DNA of 64,000 nt from Leptolyngbya sp. FACHB-261 (GTDB taxonomy: Bacteria > Cyanobacteriota > Cyanobacteriia > FACHB-261). Position 1 is the stretch's first letter. The number at the start of each line of letters is the position of its first letter. The notes under the pieces are model-generated. The model was not told the DNA's origin and made no database searches. It saw only the letters and a program-made list of their open reading frames with translations. Made by a program: the position numbers and the translations under genes. This document shows positions 44,675 through 54,010 of the stretch, in pieces. Location: NCBI RefSeq assembly GCF_014696065.1, contig NZ_JACJPL010000015.1, forward strand, positions 1-64,000. Reading direction: 5' to 3'.

Positions 44675-47050
44675 TTAGCTCTGCGGAGTTGATGGTTGTG
44701 CTGGGGCCTGGGACTCACGGTTCTGCGCAGGTATCGTTTGGGTGTTACCGGCTGGGCGAACGCTAGGCTCCCGGCGTTGTCCCTCTTCGATCAACCGTCG
44801 AACATCGGGGTCATTCGGCTGATACTGATAGCCAGCTGTGACGATATCAGAATCCTCCACGATATGAGGCGTGATAATCACTACCACTTCACGACGAGTC
44901 CGATTAGTCGTCGTGCGCCGGAACAAAGCGCCCAACAGCGGGATATCCCCAAGAATAGGAACTTTGCTGACTGTGTTCTGATCGCTATCGTCAATCAGAC
45001 CGGCCAGAATCAGAGATTGCCCATCGCGCACCCGGACTGCTCCCGTGGACAGTTGGCGCCGCTGAATGAGCTGAATGACGTTGGAGGCATTGCTGCTGCC
45101 GCCCGTATTTAGCGTGACCGGTACAGAAGGGGCTGACACCACTGGGTCTACGTACATAGTGACAAAGCCGTTGTCATCGATCTGAGGCACAGCAATCGCC
45201 AGAATAATACCAACCTGGACAATCTGAGCGGTCACCGTCTCAGTATTCAGCGATGTGGTTGACCCCGCAGTCACAGTCCGAATAATGTTACCAATCACGT
45301 CCTGGGTAACGTTTACCCTTCCCTCTGACCCTTCCTGAATCACCAAGGTTGGATCGGTCAGAATCTTCGCTGTGCCATTAGAGATTGATGCGTTGATCGT
45401 GGCATTAAACGCTGGGATTGGCGAGAAGTTGAAGTTAACGTTGTTACCAGTTGTAGGACTGCCAATGTTTTGGTTGATGTTCCCGACATAATTCCCAACC
45501 CTGAATTGGAAGCTAGTTCCCAAGTCACTGGTGTTATTAACCGCGACATCAACAATTCGGACTGACACCGCCACCTGACGCCTGCGTGCATCTAGTTGAG
45601 CTAGGTAGCTAGAAGCCACATTGACGATATTGGGTGTACCAATCAGAGTCACTGTATTGAGACGAGCATCAGCAATTACCTGCAAGCCCTGGAGTGGCTG
45701 ACCACCACCAGCTAAGGCTAGCAATTGCTCCCGCGCCCCTCTCAAGGTTGCAGTCCGATTGGTCTCATAAGCATCACGAACAATATCGTCACCGCCTGAA
45801 ATACTCAGGGTGCCACCCTCATCGCGTTGAAGGGTACCGCTTTCTAAAGTCGCGGGGATCTGGTTCAGACGATAGGTGCGCATCACCAAATTCTGCACCG
45901 CAGTCGGTAAGCTAGACCCTACAAAGATTGTGTTGCCGATTCGGTTCGCTTGTAGCCCGGTTACTCTCAACACGTAGTTGAAAACATCCTGAACAGTTTC
46001 GTTCTGGATACTAGCGGTGATGACCGCCTGGCTTGCCGGACGCCCTTCCGCTGCTGCTGTCGTTGTGGTGACCTGGCTTGCACCTGTTTGGGTGACAACA
46101 GTTTGCACAGGAGTGCCAGGAACATCTTCCGGCTCCCGGAAAACAAAGCTTAAGCCAGAAGTATCAGATAGAATCTGCAGAACGTCGCGGACAGGAGCCT
46201 CACGAAGGACTAAGCGTCTAACACGAGCCTGACCGGGGCCGCCTAAATCCAAGGTGTCTGCAACCAAATTAATATTGCCAATTGCAATATCCCCAACTGG
46301 AGGCGGGACTGCTCCAGGTTGAAAGGGGGGCGCGGGTTGAGGAGTATTGTTGGGCAGAGGAGCATTCGGTTGGTTAGGACGCTCTGCCTGAGCAATGATT
46401 CGCCGTGCCTGAGCCGCTATTTCTGGAGAAGGCGCTACTTCAGCAGGTCTGGCAGCCGGTTGATTAGGCTGATTAGCAGCAGGCGCAGAGGTGGGAGCAG
46501 CAGGCGCCGCTACTGATGGAGCCGATGGTCTAGCAGGTGCCTGAGCAACCGTATTCGCTGCGGTTCCCACATTTGCCGTTGCTGGATTAGGCCTGGGTGG
46601 TACTGGCAAGGCAGCGTTGGAACTCAAGAGCCGATTTGCAGGTGCTGCACTAGCCAGGCTAAAGACAACCTCACCGTTAGGGCGCTGCGTCACCGTACCA
46701 CTGGGCGGCTGTTCAGAGCCGGTGACCATGATTCGAACTCGGTCTTCGCCCATCGGGATTGCATAGACCGAGGTAATACCAGGCGCAGGGTCACTCTGCC
46801 GATACTGCCCACCGCCACTGGCTAGCTTCAAGCTAGAACCTGTGAGATCAGCTACCCAGGTATTGCCCTGACGCGAGGTACTAATCTGGGGCCTTTCCTG
46901 TCCCTTGAGATCCAAGCTCAGTTCTAGCCGGTTGCCAGAGTTGGAGAGGCGAATACCTGTGACCTGCGAATCAGCAGCCCAGGCTGGTAGGCCAGCTAAA
47001 CCAGAGCCCATACCAACTAACAACCAAACTAACGGACCGGACAGCTTCAT
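44675..47050 (-). CDS. pilQ: Type IV pilus secretin PilQ
   Basis: 791 residues from ATG 47050 with GAGGAG 8 bp upstream. A signal peptide occupies ~1-25 (LVWLLVGMGSGLAGLPAWA). An AMIN domain follows (~30-120), then a long Pro/Ala/Asn-rich linker, a secretin/TonB short domain with RDVLQILSDTSGLSFVF (~230-270), N-domains, and the secretin barrel ending GDIPLLGALFRRTTTNRTRREVVVIITPHIVED. It forms the outer-membrane pore for type IV pili, needed for motility and DNA uptake. Last gene of pilMNOQ. Confidence 0.95.
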   Translation of the reverse strand: MKLSGPLVWLLVGMGSGLAGLPAWAADSQVTGIRLSNSGNRLELSLDLKGQERPQISTSRQGNTWVADLTGSSLKLASGGGQYRQSDPAPGITSVYAIPMGEDRVRIMVTGSEQPPSGTVTQRPNGEVVFSLASAAPANRLLSSNAALPVPPRPNPATANVGTAANTVAQAPARPSAPSVAAPAAPTSAPAANQPNQPAARPAEVAPSPEIAAQARRIIAQAERPNQPNAPLPNNTPQPAPPFQPGAVPPPVGDIAIGNINLVADTLDLGGPGQARVRRLVLREAPVRDVLQILSDTSGLSFVFREPEDVPGTPVQTVVTQTGASQVTTTTAAAEGRPASQAVITASIQNETVQDVFNYVLRVTGLQANRIGNTIFVGSSLPTAVQNLVMRTYRLNQIPATLESGTLQRDEGGTLSISGGDDIVRDAYETNRTATLRGAREQLLALAGGGQPLQGLQVIADARLNTVTLIGTPNIVNVASSYLAQLDARRRQVAVSVRIVDVAVNNTSDLGTSFQFRVGNYVGNINQNIGSPTTGNNVNFNFSPIPAFNATINASISNGTAKILTDPTLVIQEGSEGRVNVTQDVIGNIIRTVTAGSTTSLNTETVTAQIVQVGIILAIAVPQIDDNGFVTMYVDPVVSAPSVPVTLNTGGSSNASNVIQLIQRRQLSTGAVRVRDGQSLILAGLIDDSDQNTVSKVPILGDIPLLGALFRRTTTNRTRREVVVIITPHIVEDSDIVTAGYQYQPNDPDVRRLIEEGQRREPSVRPAGNTQTIPAQNRESQAPAQPSTPQS

Positions 47051-47161
47051 GGTCAACTCCTCACCTAACACAAGAAGGGATTTTATTCGCAAGGGGCTCA
47101 CAGAGGACCGGGGGTCATCCACTAAGTTCCGCTAAGGGGGACTAGTAAAAACTAGAACGAT

Positions 47162-47914
47162 TTAAGGGCTGGGGGCTGGGCTAGCATTAGCATCAGGAGC
47201 TGGGCTAGCACCAGGTGCAGGCGTCTGTCCAGGCGCAGGCGTAGCAGCAGCTTGGGCTGCTATCTCTTCAGCGCTCAGCGGGACGTAGGCAACCAGATTA
47301 AACGTTGCCCTGAGTAGACCAGCACCTGGAGGCTGGTCTACTGGTGTCATGTTTAGACTCTGCACTTCAGTCAGAGTCTGTAGCCGTTCCAGATTGCGCA
47401 GCGTACTCAGGATCTCACCAAAAGTTCCCTGAATCTCCACCGTAAAGGCCTGTTCCCGCACTTTACCGCCTAAGGCTGGGTTAGCGGGAGCCTGGGGATC
47501 GGCTGTGACTGGCACATAGCGAATCAGCTGTGCGCCACTCGACTCAACGATTTTGCGATTGAAGTCGAGTAGCAAAGTAGAATTTACAGCTTTCTCATCT
47601 GAGAACAGTCCTAGAACTTGCTGATTCTGCGCCCGAGCCGTTTGGATGTCCCTGCGTATCTGGTCAATATTTTTCAGACCCTCTCGCTGGGCGTTAACTT
47701 CTTGCTCAGTCGTGTCGATCTGACTATTGATCTGACTAAGTTCTTCAAATTTAGGCATTGTGTAGTTAGCTGTGAAATAGGCTGTCAACCCCAGCCCTAG
47801 TAGACCCAACACAACACCGCCTACAGTTGGCGTAATTTCTACGCCAAAAACTTTGGTTGGCTCCCTTTGAGGAACTGTCTCCCGGGAGGAGATAAATTCA
47901 CCTGTAGCAGTCAT
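47162..47914 (-). CDS. pilO: Type IV pilus assembly protein PilO
   Basis: 250 residues. A single N-terminal membrane helix (VGGVVLGLLGLGLTAYFTA) is followed by a coiled coil (EELSQINSQIDTTEQEVNAQ) and a ferredoxin-like domain. The C-terminal ~30 residues are Ala/Pro/Ser repeats. Part of the inner-membrane alignment complex with PilM and PilN, linking the motor to the PilQ pore. Starts inside the end of pilN (ATGA overlap). Confidence 0.9.
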   Translation of the reverse strand: MTATGEFISSRETVPQREPTKVFGVEITPTVGGVVLGLLGLGLTAYFTANYTMPKFEELSQINSQIDTTEQEVNAQREGLKNIDQIRRDIQTARAQNQQVLGLFSDEKAVNSTLLLDFNRKIVESSGAQLIRYVPVTADPQAPANPALGGKVREQAFTVEIQGTFGEILSTLRNLERLQTLTEVQSLNMTPVDQPPGAGLLRATFNLVAYVPLSAEEIAAQAAATPAPGQTPAPGASPAPDANASPAPSP

Positions 47915-48606
47915 TGATTAAGAGCTCCGATTTCCTGAATGGTTCTAATACGTTCTACTAAGCCGACTGCGCCCTGACGCTGCAAGTCGGGCAGCAGTTG
48001 AGAGGCGGGTTTGTCGTTAAGTGCACTTCTAATTTCGTAAGAGATAGCCGGATTACCTGTCCTGGCAGCATCCTGAGCCCGTTCTACCTTAGTCAGCTGG
48101 GTTTTTTGAGGGTCTAGAAATGGCGAGTTTTGTACGGCCAACATTAGATCGCTCACCGGGTCAAACTGCACAGCCTGGCCGGTTAGAACCAGAGTATTGT
48201 CCGGCTGCTGCGCGATGCCTCTAAGCTGGACGCCGTTGGGAACGCGACTGCGAAGATCTTGCAGTAGAGCTGACCAAGGTTGAATCTGGTCAAAGACTCC
48301 CACTAGGGCTTTGGTTTGCTCACGAGTTTGCTGTAGTTCTTGCGTGAGCTGAGCCACTTCCTGCTGCTGCTGCTTGATCTGCTCCTGCTGTTGCTGCAGA
48401 TCGGCTAGGACTTGCTGGCGAGCGGCAATGCGAGTTTGCGCAACGATAAAGGTTGCCAGGCCTAGACCAACAAAGATAGCTGCAACAAGTGCGCCTAAAG
48501 CCAAAGGCCCCAGGGTATCAGCCCTAGGTGCAGCTGCCTTACGGACCGGAGAATCACTCCGGAAATCAGCTCGGTCTTGAAGAAAGTTAATGTCCAGAGC
48601 GTACAT
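47911..48606 (-). CDS. pilN: Type IV pilus assembly protein PilN
   Basis: 231 residues from ATG 48606, where MYALDINFLQDR gives the family's N-terminal PilM-binding stretch; the frame is open further upstream. One membrane helix follows (LALGALVAAIFVGLGLATFIV), then a Gln-rich coiled coil and a periplasmic domain. The 4-bp overlap with pilO means translational coupling. No pilP lies between pilO and pilQ, as usual in cyanobacteria. Confidence 0.88.
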   Translation of the reverse strand: MYALDINFLQDRADFRSDSPVRKAAAPRADTLGPLALGALVAAIFVGLGLATFIVAQTRIAARQQVLADLQQQQEQIKQQQQEVAQLTQELQQTREQTKALVGVFDQIQPWSALLQDLRSRVPNGVQLRGIAQQPDNTLVLTGQAVQFDPVSDLMLAVQNSPFLDPQKTQLTKVERAQDAARTGNPAISYEIRSALNDKPASQLLPDLQRQGAVGLVERIRTIQEIGALNQ

Positions 48607-48742
48607 GAGTAGTTCCCAATTGGCAGTCCCAGTTTGGTCGATCAGCAGCGGAGAGGAGCCAGAGAGCACGCAGACCTGCGAGCTAGTAGACTTCGTTCAG
48701 AATGTACACACGCTTAAGACCATTTCATGCAGATTCACCGCT

Positions 48743-49855
48743 TTAAAGTTCCCGAAGACCTAAACCCAGTACCACACCCAAGCCTGGCCTGCGGCTGGGA
48801 AGGATTTCTTCGGGGCTGAGCAGAGATAGCGTCGAGACAGGATCAATCTGCTCGGTGGGTAAGCTCAAGCGTTGGCTGAAGAATTCATCGAGCTGGCCTA
48901 AGCCACCTCCAGGTCCAGCCAGAAGCAACTGGGCAATTTCCAGATTTTCTCCCTGAGTTAGGTAGAAATCGATAGAGCGCCGCAGTTCATCTGCCAGATC
49001 TCCCAGGATGCGCAAGATTGCTGCCATACCAGGGTTGCCTCCCTTCGCTGCGGCTCCCATCATGCCACCACCGTCAGCAGGCGAGAGAGGAACAGTCATG
49101 TTTTGCAGCATATCGGTGCTGCGCGTAGGCGGGATATTCATCGCCCGCGCCAAGGCGCTCTGAATCTGGAACGTACCGATGGGAACTGTCCGAGAGAACT
49201 GGGGGACTCCATCAATGACAATACTGATCTCGGTGTTATCGAACTCAATATCGACAATCGCCACCGCTTCCTGCGGAGAAAATTGCCGCAGCTTCTCACG
49301 AACGGTGCGAATCAAGGCAAAGCTAGAAACCTCGATTACATCCACCTGCAACTCGGCCTGCCGGAAGGTATCCAAGTACGACTCTGTTGTCTCCCGCGAG
49401 GTTGCTACTAGCATGACCTCGACTCGGTCGATGCCATCCTCGTCGCGGGTGATACCCAACTTCTGATAGTCGACATCCGCCTCTTCGCGTGGGAAAGGCA
49501 GATACAGAGCAGCCTCCTGATTGAGCACCATCTCGCGTAGCTCTGCGTCATCTAGCTCAGCAGGGAGCTTGATTAGACGGTTGACAGCCACGCTGACGGG
49601 AACAGCCGTCGCAACCCGTTTGGTGGTGATCTTGTGCTCTGCCAAAGTTGTGCGTAGTAGCTCCGCCAGGGTTAGAGGATCGGTAATTCTGCCTTCCTCA
49701 ACTACACCTTCCGGAACCGGTGCCGAAACCATATTGACTAATTTCAGTCCCTGATTCTGACGACGCAACTGGACGATATTAATCCGCTCGGACGTTATTT
49801 CAACGCCCATGCCTTTACCGCTCTTTACAAACAGATTCCTGAGAGAGTTCACCAC
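48743..49855 (-). CDS. pilM: Type IV pilus assembly ATPase-like protein PilM
   Basis: 370 residues, an actin-like (FtsA/MreB) fold. KSGKGMGVEITSERINIVQL begins the first nucleotide-binding motif region, and AIVDIEFDNTEISIVIDG and LLLAGPGGGLGQLDEFF are the second and third. Cytoplasmic partner of PilN. Start is GTG (two GTG codons in a row at 49855). First gene of pilMNOQ. Confidence 0.92.
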   Translation of the reverse strand: MVNSLRNLFVKSGKGMGVEITSERINIVQLRRQNQGLKLVNMVSAPVPEGVVEEGRITDPLTLAELLRTTLAEHKITTKRVATAVPVSVAVNRLIKLPAELDDAELREMVLNQEAALYLPFPREEADVDYQKLGITRDEDGIDRVEVMLVATSRETTESYLDTFRQAELQVDVIEVSSFALIRTVREKLRQFSPQEAVAIVDIEFDNTEISIVIDGVPQFSRTVPIGTFQIQSALARAMNIPPTRSTDMLQNMTVPLSPADGGGMMGAAAKGGNPGMAAILRILGDLADELRRSIDFYLTQGENLEIAQLLLAGPGGGLGQLDEFFSQRLSLPTEQIDPVSTLSLLSPEEILPSRRPGLGVVLGLGLREL

Positions 49856-49985
49856 GGGCTTACTTCAATTGCGACAGCGTTAGTTTCGAGACAATCCGAC
49901 TTGACAAGAATCCTTGCCCTAAGATACTCCCACCAGCCCAAAAATCAACAGGAGTGACACTATATTTGTGGGATAAAGAGCTAAC

Positions 49986-50798
49986 TCACCCTGGTTGTAG
50001 TCCCACCCAGTTCAAATAGAGGGCTAATAATCTAGGGCCAATAAACCAACTTAATGCACCACCAAGCGCTAAAAATGGTCCAAAGGGCATTGGTTGACGT
50101 CGAGACAGTAGCCCTAAAGCAACACCCCCGACCCCAATCAGGGCGCCAATGGCACAAGCCATAAAAGCAGTGAGTAGCAATAACTGCCAACCTAACCAAG
50201 CACCTAGCATTGCTGAGAGCTTAGCATCCCCTGCGCCCATTGCTGTTTGGCCTAACCACAACGTACCCAACCAGTTAATCAATTCAAAAAGCCATAAGCC
50301 CAACACGGCCCCGAAAATCCCGGTAGCTACCTGAGTGAGCAGTTGTCTGCTATCACCCCAACCAGATACAGCTTGAAAGACTAAACCCGCCACTAAACCA
50401 CTCTGCGTTAAAGGATTGGGCAGGGTCATCGTATCCAAGTCAATCAGCGATAGGGCCACTAGCCAGCTCAAGAGGCAGAAGCCAGCTAGGGTCATCAGGG
50501 AACTACCAAAAGTCAAACTTGACAATAAGAACAGCAAGGCTGTTCCTGCTTCCACCAGAGGATAGCGCACCGCGATTGGGGCACCGCAATGAGCACATTT
50601 GCCCCGCAACCTCAACCAACCCAGAACTGGCACATTTTCAAACCAGCGCAGACGAGCGTTGCACTTAGGGCAGTGGGAGGGAGGGGACAATAACGACTCG
50701 CCTGCAGGCAAGCGGTAGACAACAACATTCAAAAAGCTGCCGACACAGGCACCCAGGATCAGCGCCAGAACATGCGGCGCAACCACGATCGGATCCAT
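49986..50798 (-). CDS. pilD: Prepilin peptidase / N-methyltransferase PilD
   Basis: 270 residues, about eight membrane segments. The N-terminal CPKCNARLRWFENVPVLGWLRLRGKCAHC loop has the zinc-type two-Cys-pair motif. The catalytic aspartates are in IDLDTMTLPN and MGAGDAKLSA. It cleaves and methylates type IV prepilins at the inner membrane. Lies upstream of pilM on the same strand, with a ~130-bp gap. Confidence 0.95.
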   Translation of the reverse strand: MDPIVVAPHVLALILGACVGSFLNVVVYRLPAGESLLSPPSHCPKCNARLRWFENVPVLGWLRLRGKCAHCGAPIAVRYPLVEAGTALLFLLSSLTFGSSLMTLAGFCLLSWLVALSLIDLDTMTLPNPLTQSGLVAGLVFQAVSGWGDSRQLLTQVATGIFGAVLGLWLFELINWLGTLWLGQTAMGAGDAKLSAMLGAWLGWQLLLLTAFMACAIGALIGVGGVALGLLSRRQPMPFGPFLALGGALSWFIGPRLLALYLNWVGLQPG

Positions 50799-50831
50799 CG
50801 CTCGGCACCCACCCTGCTAAACCCTGCTGAA

Positions 50832-51095
50832 CTAGTAAAGACCAGCTTCAATCTGCTCGAACGGAACAAAGCACTCTTGAGGCAACAGAATGGGCTGGGA
50901 GAAAATCAGTTCCCCCCTGAGGTTATGGCGATTGATGGCAATTCCTAGGGGGCGGGGAAACTCGTCGACATGCACCTGGCAATAGGACTGATAGACTGCC
51001 CGCGCAGCTCGTAGGATCGATGGATCAATGTACTCGGAACCATCAATGACTACCCGTTCAACCCCTCGCTCTGTGCGCCGCGAAGCGTAGGCCAC
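50832..51095 (-). CDS. Conserved cyanobacterial hypothetical protein
   Basis: 87 residues, soluble. Pattern: VERVVIDGSEYIDPSILRAARAVYQSYC then RPLGIAINRHNLRGELIFSQPILLP. I recall it as a small conserved cyanobacterial protein without known function. Reads in the same direction as pilD, 33 bp upstream of it, so possibly co-transcribed. Confidence 0.65.
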   Translation of the reverse strand: MAYASRRTERGVERVVIDGSEYIDPSILRAARAVYQSYCQVHVDEFPRPLGIAINRHNLRGELIFSQPILLPQECFVPFEQIEAGLY

Positions 51096-51232
51096 AGTTT
51101 CAACCTCTGTTTTTCAACCTAGACTCTAGTGCATCACTGCCCTGTCATCAAGCTAGTGCTTTGTCAATAATAGTCCCACAAAAAATGGGGGAATCGGTAC
51201 TTTTAATCCAGATTCGGCCCAGAGTTGAACCC

Positions 51233-51292
51233 AATTTAGGTGGGGTTTAGGCCGTGTTTAGGTCAGATTTAGGTCGGTTTAGGTCAAGGTTA
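51233..51292. repeat. Phased array of TTTAGG repeats
   Basis: Five TTTAGG(T/C) units follow one another at about 11, 11, 11 and 10 bp: AATTTAGGTGG, GGTTTAGGCCG, TGTTTAGGTCA, GATTTAGGTCG and GTTTAGGTCAA. The spacing places them on one face of the helix. It lies between leuB's 3' end and the upstream side of the 87-residue gene at 50832. Confidence 0.85.
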
Positions 51293-51328
51293 GAGCAAAA
51301 ACCTGGGAACCAAGGCTTAACTGCAACG

Positions 51329-52426
51329 TTACTGCACGGGCTGTTCTAGCGCCCGTAGAAGTGCTTCACCCATTGCCTGCGTGCCTACAGCTTGACAACC
51401 AGACGCCATAATATCTCCGGTGCGATAGCCCTGATCCAACACCGTGAGAACAGCTTGCTCGACCTGATCGGCAGCGGCACTCTGATTTAAGCCGTAGCGC
51501 AGTAGCATCGCTGCACTCAGCACTTGAGCTAAAGGATTGGCTTTATCTTGTCCTGCAATATCGGGTGCAGAACCGTGAACTGGCTCAAACACACCAGGTC
51601 CTGACGCTCCCAAGCTGGCAGAGGGCAACATACCGATACTACCGGTGAGCATGGCAGCAGCATCGGAGAGAATGTCGCCAAACAAATTGCCCGTCACAAT
51701 CGTGTCGAACTGCTTAGGAGCCCGCACCAGTTGCATGGCAGCATTATCGACGTAAAGATGGCTCAGCTCGACATCGGCATATTCTGTAGCCAATTGAGTG
51801 ATGCGGTCGCGCCAGAGTTGCGAAACCTCTAGCACATTCGCCTTATCCACCGAGCACAACCGACTACCACGCTTACGTGCTGCCTCAAAGGCCACTCGAC
51901 CAATCCGGTCAATTTCTGACTCGGTATAAGCCATCGTGTTGACGCCGCGTTTTTCACCAGTTTCGGTGGTGAAGATGCCTTTGGGCTGCCCGAAGTAAAC
52001 CCCCCCAGTTAATTCGCGCACGACCATGATGTCTACCCCTTCTACGACTTCGCGCTTGAGGCTGGAAGCATCGATTAGTTGAGGCAAAATCTTGGCAGGA
52101 CGCAGATTGGCAAATAGCCCCAGCCCGGCACGAAGACCCAGCAAACCGGTCTCTGGACGCAAATGACGCGGCAGAGCATCCCACTTGTAACCGCCAATAG
52201 CAGCCAGTAGGACTGCATCACTATTGCGGCAAGCTTCTAGAGTTTCAGCAGGCAGAGGTTCACCGGCAGCATCAATGGCTGCTCCCCCCATCAGGGCTTC
52301 CTGAAACTCAAAGTTCAAGTCGAACTGTTGACCGACCGCTTTAAGCACTGCCACAGCAACGGTCATAATCTCAGGACCGATACCATCGCCGGAGAGTAAG
52401 GTAATGCGGTAGGTCTGTGCAGCCAT
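51329..52426 (-). CDS. leuB: 3-isopropylmalate dehydrogenase
   Basis: 365 residues. Conserved blocks include [39 protein letters not shown] (substrate Arg/Tyr), [12 protein letters not shown] and [16 protein letters not shown] (NAD-binding). Oxidises and decarboxylates 3-isopropylmalate, the third step of leucine synthesis. Stands alone, with repeat arrays on both sides. Confidence 0.96.
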   Translation of the reverse strand: MAAQTYRITLLSGDGIGPEIMTVAVAVLKAVGQQFDLNFEFQEALMGGAAIDAAGEPLPAETLEACRNSDAVLLAAIGGYKWDALPRHLRPETGLLGLRAGLGLFANLRPAKILPQLIDASSLKREVVEGVDIMVVRELTGGVYFGQPKGIFTTETGEKRGVNTMAYTESEIDRIGRVAFEAARKRGSRLCSVDKANVLEVSQLWRDRITQLATEYADVELSHLYVDNAAMQLVRAPKQFDTIVTGNLFGDILSDAAAMLTGSIGMLPSASLGASGPGVFEPVHGSAPDIAGQDKANPLAQVLSAAMLLRYGLNQSAAADQVEQAVLTVLDQGYRTGDIMASGCQAVGTQAMGEALLRALEQPVQ

Positions 52427-52867
52427 AGGAAAAGCTAAGAAGGGTTTGCAGGCAGTCCATCATACCCAGGAAGCGGATCCGAAGGACAGAGCCCGTTTTT
52501 ATGAAATGGCTTGTGACTAGTAAGCTTCTACGCGAATCTTAGCTCTGCTGCTCCGCAGGCTTGCGCTCAAGCCAAGGGCAAGTTCTCCCAGCAGTTGTTC
52601 AGTTACTGGGTTAACTCTTCAAGCTTTAGCTCCAGATTACTGAGACGTGGGCTGAGGCGTGGGCCGAGGCGTGGGATAGTTGCCGACAACTTTAGGCCGA
52701 ACGGCGTCAGACCGTGGGATAGTTGCCGACAGACTTGGGATGAATGGGGCCAAGCTTAGCCTGGGTGATGTCAAGCTCTGGGACAGTTCCCGACAGATTT
52801 GGGATGACTCCTGCATAACTGTGGGATAGTTCTCGACCCGATTGGGATAAATGCTGACAGCAATACA
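52427..52867. other. Intergenic region upstream of leuB carrying a phased repeat array
   Basis: About 440 bp. Positions 52647-52850 hold the GTGGGATAGTT array described separately. The first 200 bp next to leuB show no clear structure. A 59-residue minus-strand frame (52637-52816) crosses the array but is not convincing as a gene. Confidence 0.5.
52647..52850. repeat. Helically phased GTGGGATAGTTnnCGACA repeat array
   Basis: Four ~30-bp units (GTGGGATAGTTGCCGACAGACTTGGGATGA-like) start at 52671, 52714, 52778 and 52821, i.e. spaced 43, 64 and 43 bp. TGGGA half-sites fall at about 52672, 52715, 52736, 52779, 52800, 52822 and 52843, all on a ~21.4-bp grid (two helical turns). Before them GTGGG(C) recurs every 12 bp (52647, 52659, 52671). 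Confidence 0.85.
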
Positions 52868-53719
52868 TCAACGTCCCAACTGGTCACCCAGTTTATTCAA
52901 GCGAATCTCTACACTGTTGAGCCGACTATTGATCTTGGTCAGCAGGGGCGAGATGGTCAGATGCATCCATAACCACATGGCGCCAATTGCCAAGATTAGC
53001 AACAGGGAGGCGCCCGCTAGATTTCTGCGGTCTTCTTTGCGAGGAACCACCTGCCATTTCAAGACGGTCTTAAGCTGTTGTTCGATGCTATTGAGGCGCT
53101 CCTCTAAGCCATACTTCAGATCGGTAAGCGCTCCTTTTGGTTCTGCCTGTGTTGCTTTGGGCAAGGCTCCTAGTCCAGTGGCTAAGCCTGCTATCCGCTC
53201 TTCTAGCTGGCTCAAGCGCTGGTTAATTTCTGGAGAATCTCTAAGCTCAGTGATTTGATCCAGCAGAATCACTAAACTATCTCTCAAATTGTGTTGCCCT
53301 TGCGCTAGCCCATGCAGAGCTTGGGAGTGGGATTGCAAGAGCGCCCCCAAGTCAGAGGCAACCTGAGGCGTTACTGGCTCTTGCAGTTGCTCAGTTAGGG
53401 TTCTGCAATCCTGGCTCAGGCTTTGTAAGTTCTGGAGCAGGTCAGGGGGAAGACTCGCCACCGGAGAAGCAGGCTCCTGCAATAAACTGCGCAGACCAGC
53501 AACCTCCTGGTGCAAGTTAGAGAACTCGGGATTGCTGTCAGTGGGCGACGGCAATTCTATCTGGCTTAAACGCTCAGTAATCGCCTCTAACGTTTGCATC
53601 AAGGACTGCTGGCCTTGAGCGAGTTGTCCCCAAACCTGCGAATAGCTATTCAAATCGACCATTAAGGCATCCAATCTGCTGCTGATTGGACGCTGTTGAT
53701 CACTACTAGATAGACTCAT
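52868..53719 (-). CDS. Coiled-coil protein with C-terminal membrane segment
   Basis: 283 residues from ATG 53719; the frame is open to 53758, but GGAGACAGGG precedes 53719. Heptad-rich coiled coil over ~15-215 (LEAITERLSQIEL, LEERIAGLATGLG, LEERLNSIEQQL). One membrane helix (LAGASLLLILAIGAMWLWMHL) near 230-250 follows, then a second short coil (INSRLNSVEIRLNKLGDQLG) at the end. Topology and function unknown; it may tether or organise something at a membrane. The downstream DNA continues as a repeat array. Confidence 0.7.
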   Translation of the reverse strand: MSLSSSDQQRPISSRLDALMVDLNSYSQVWGQLAQGQQSLMQTLEAITERLSQIELPSPTDSNPEFSNLHQEVAGLRSLLQEPASPVASLPPDLLQNLQSLSQDCRTLTEQLQEPVTPQVASDLGALLQSHSQALHGLAQGQHNLRDSLVILLDQITELRDSPEINQRLSQLEERIAGLATGLGALPKATQAEPKGALTDLKYGLEERLNSIEQQLKTVLKWQVVPRKEDRRNLAGASLLLILAIGAMWLWMHLTISPLLTKINSRLNSVEIRLNKLGDQLGR

Positions 53720-54010
53720 CCCTGTCTCCCGGAGCGTTTTTGCAGGGCTGCTTAGCAAGCTCGACCTCTCGCACTGGCCGATAGATGTCTCAGAAACCCT
53801 TAAACAATAAAAGCTTCACACGGCAGGGAGTATTCAGGCAGCCTGAGCGAGTTAACGCAAATGAATTTCAAACGAATTTAGTCGTTGGGCAAGGAATAGA
53901 GTCAAGAACTGGCACAAACAGGGGAGGCAGTGGCAGAAGGGACGGGCTAGGCTAGCGCCAAAGCTTTAGGCAGCTTAGAAGACAGCCCACAAAAGGCTAG
54001 AGCCTCTGCC

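Noticed and set aside
52637-52816. 59-residue minus-strand ORF across the repeat array
   Set aside because: The repeat spacing shifts frame (43 and 64 bp) and the peptide is Pro/Ser-rich with no pattern, so it is probably not a gene.
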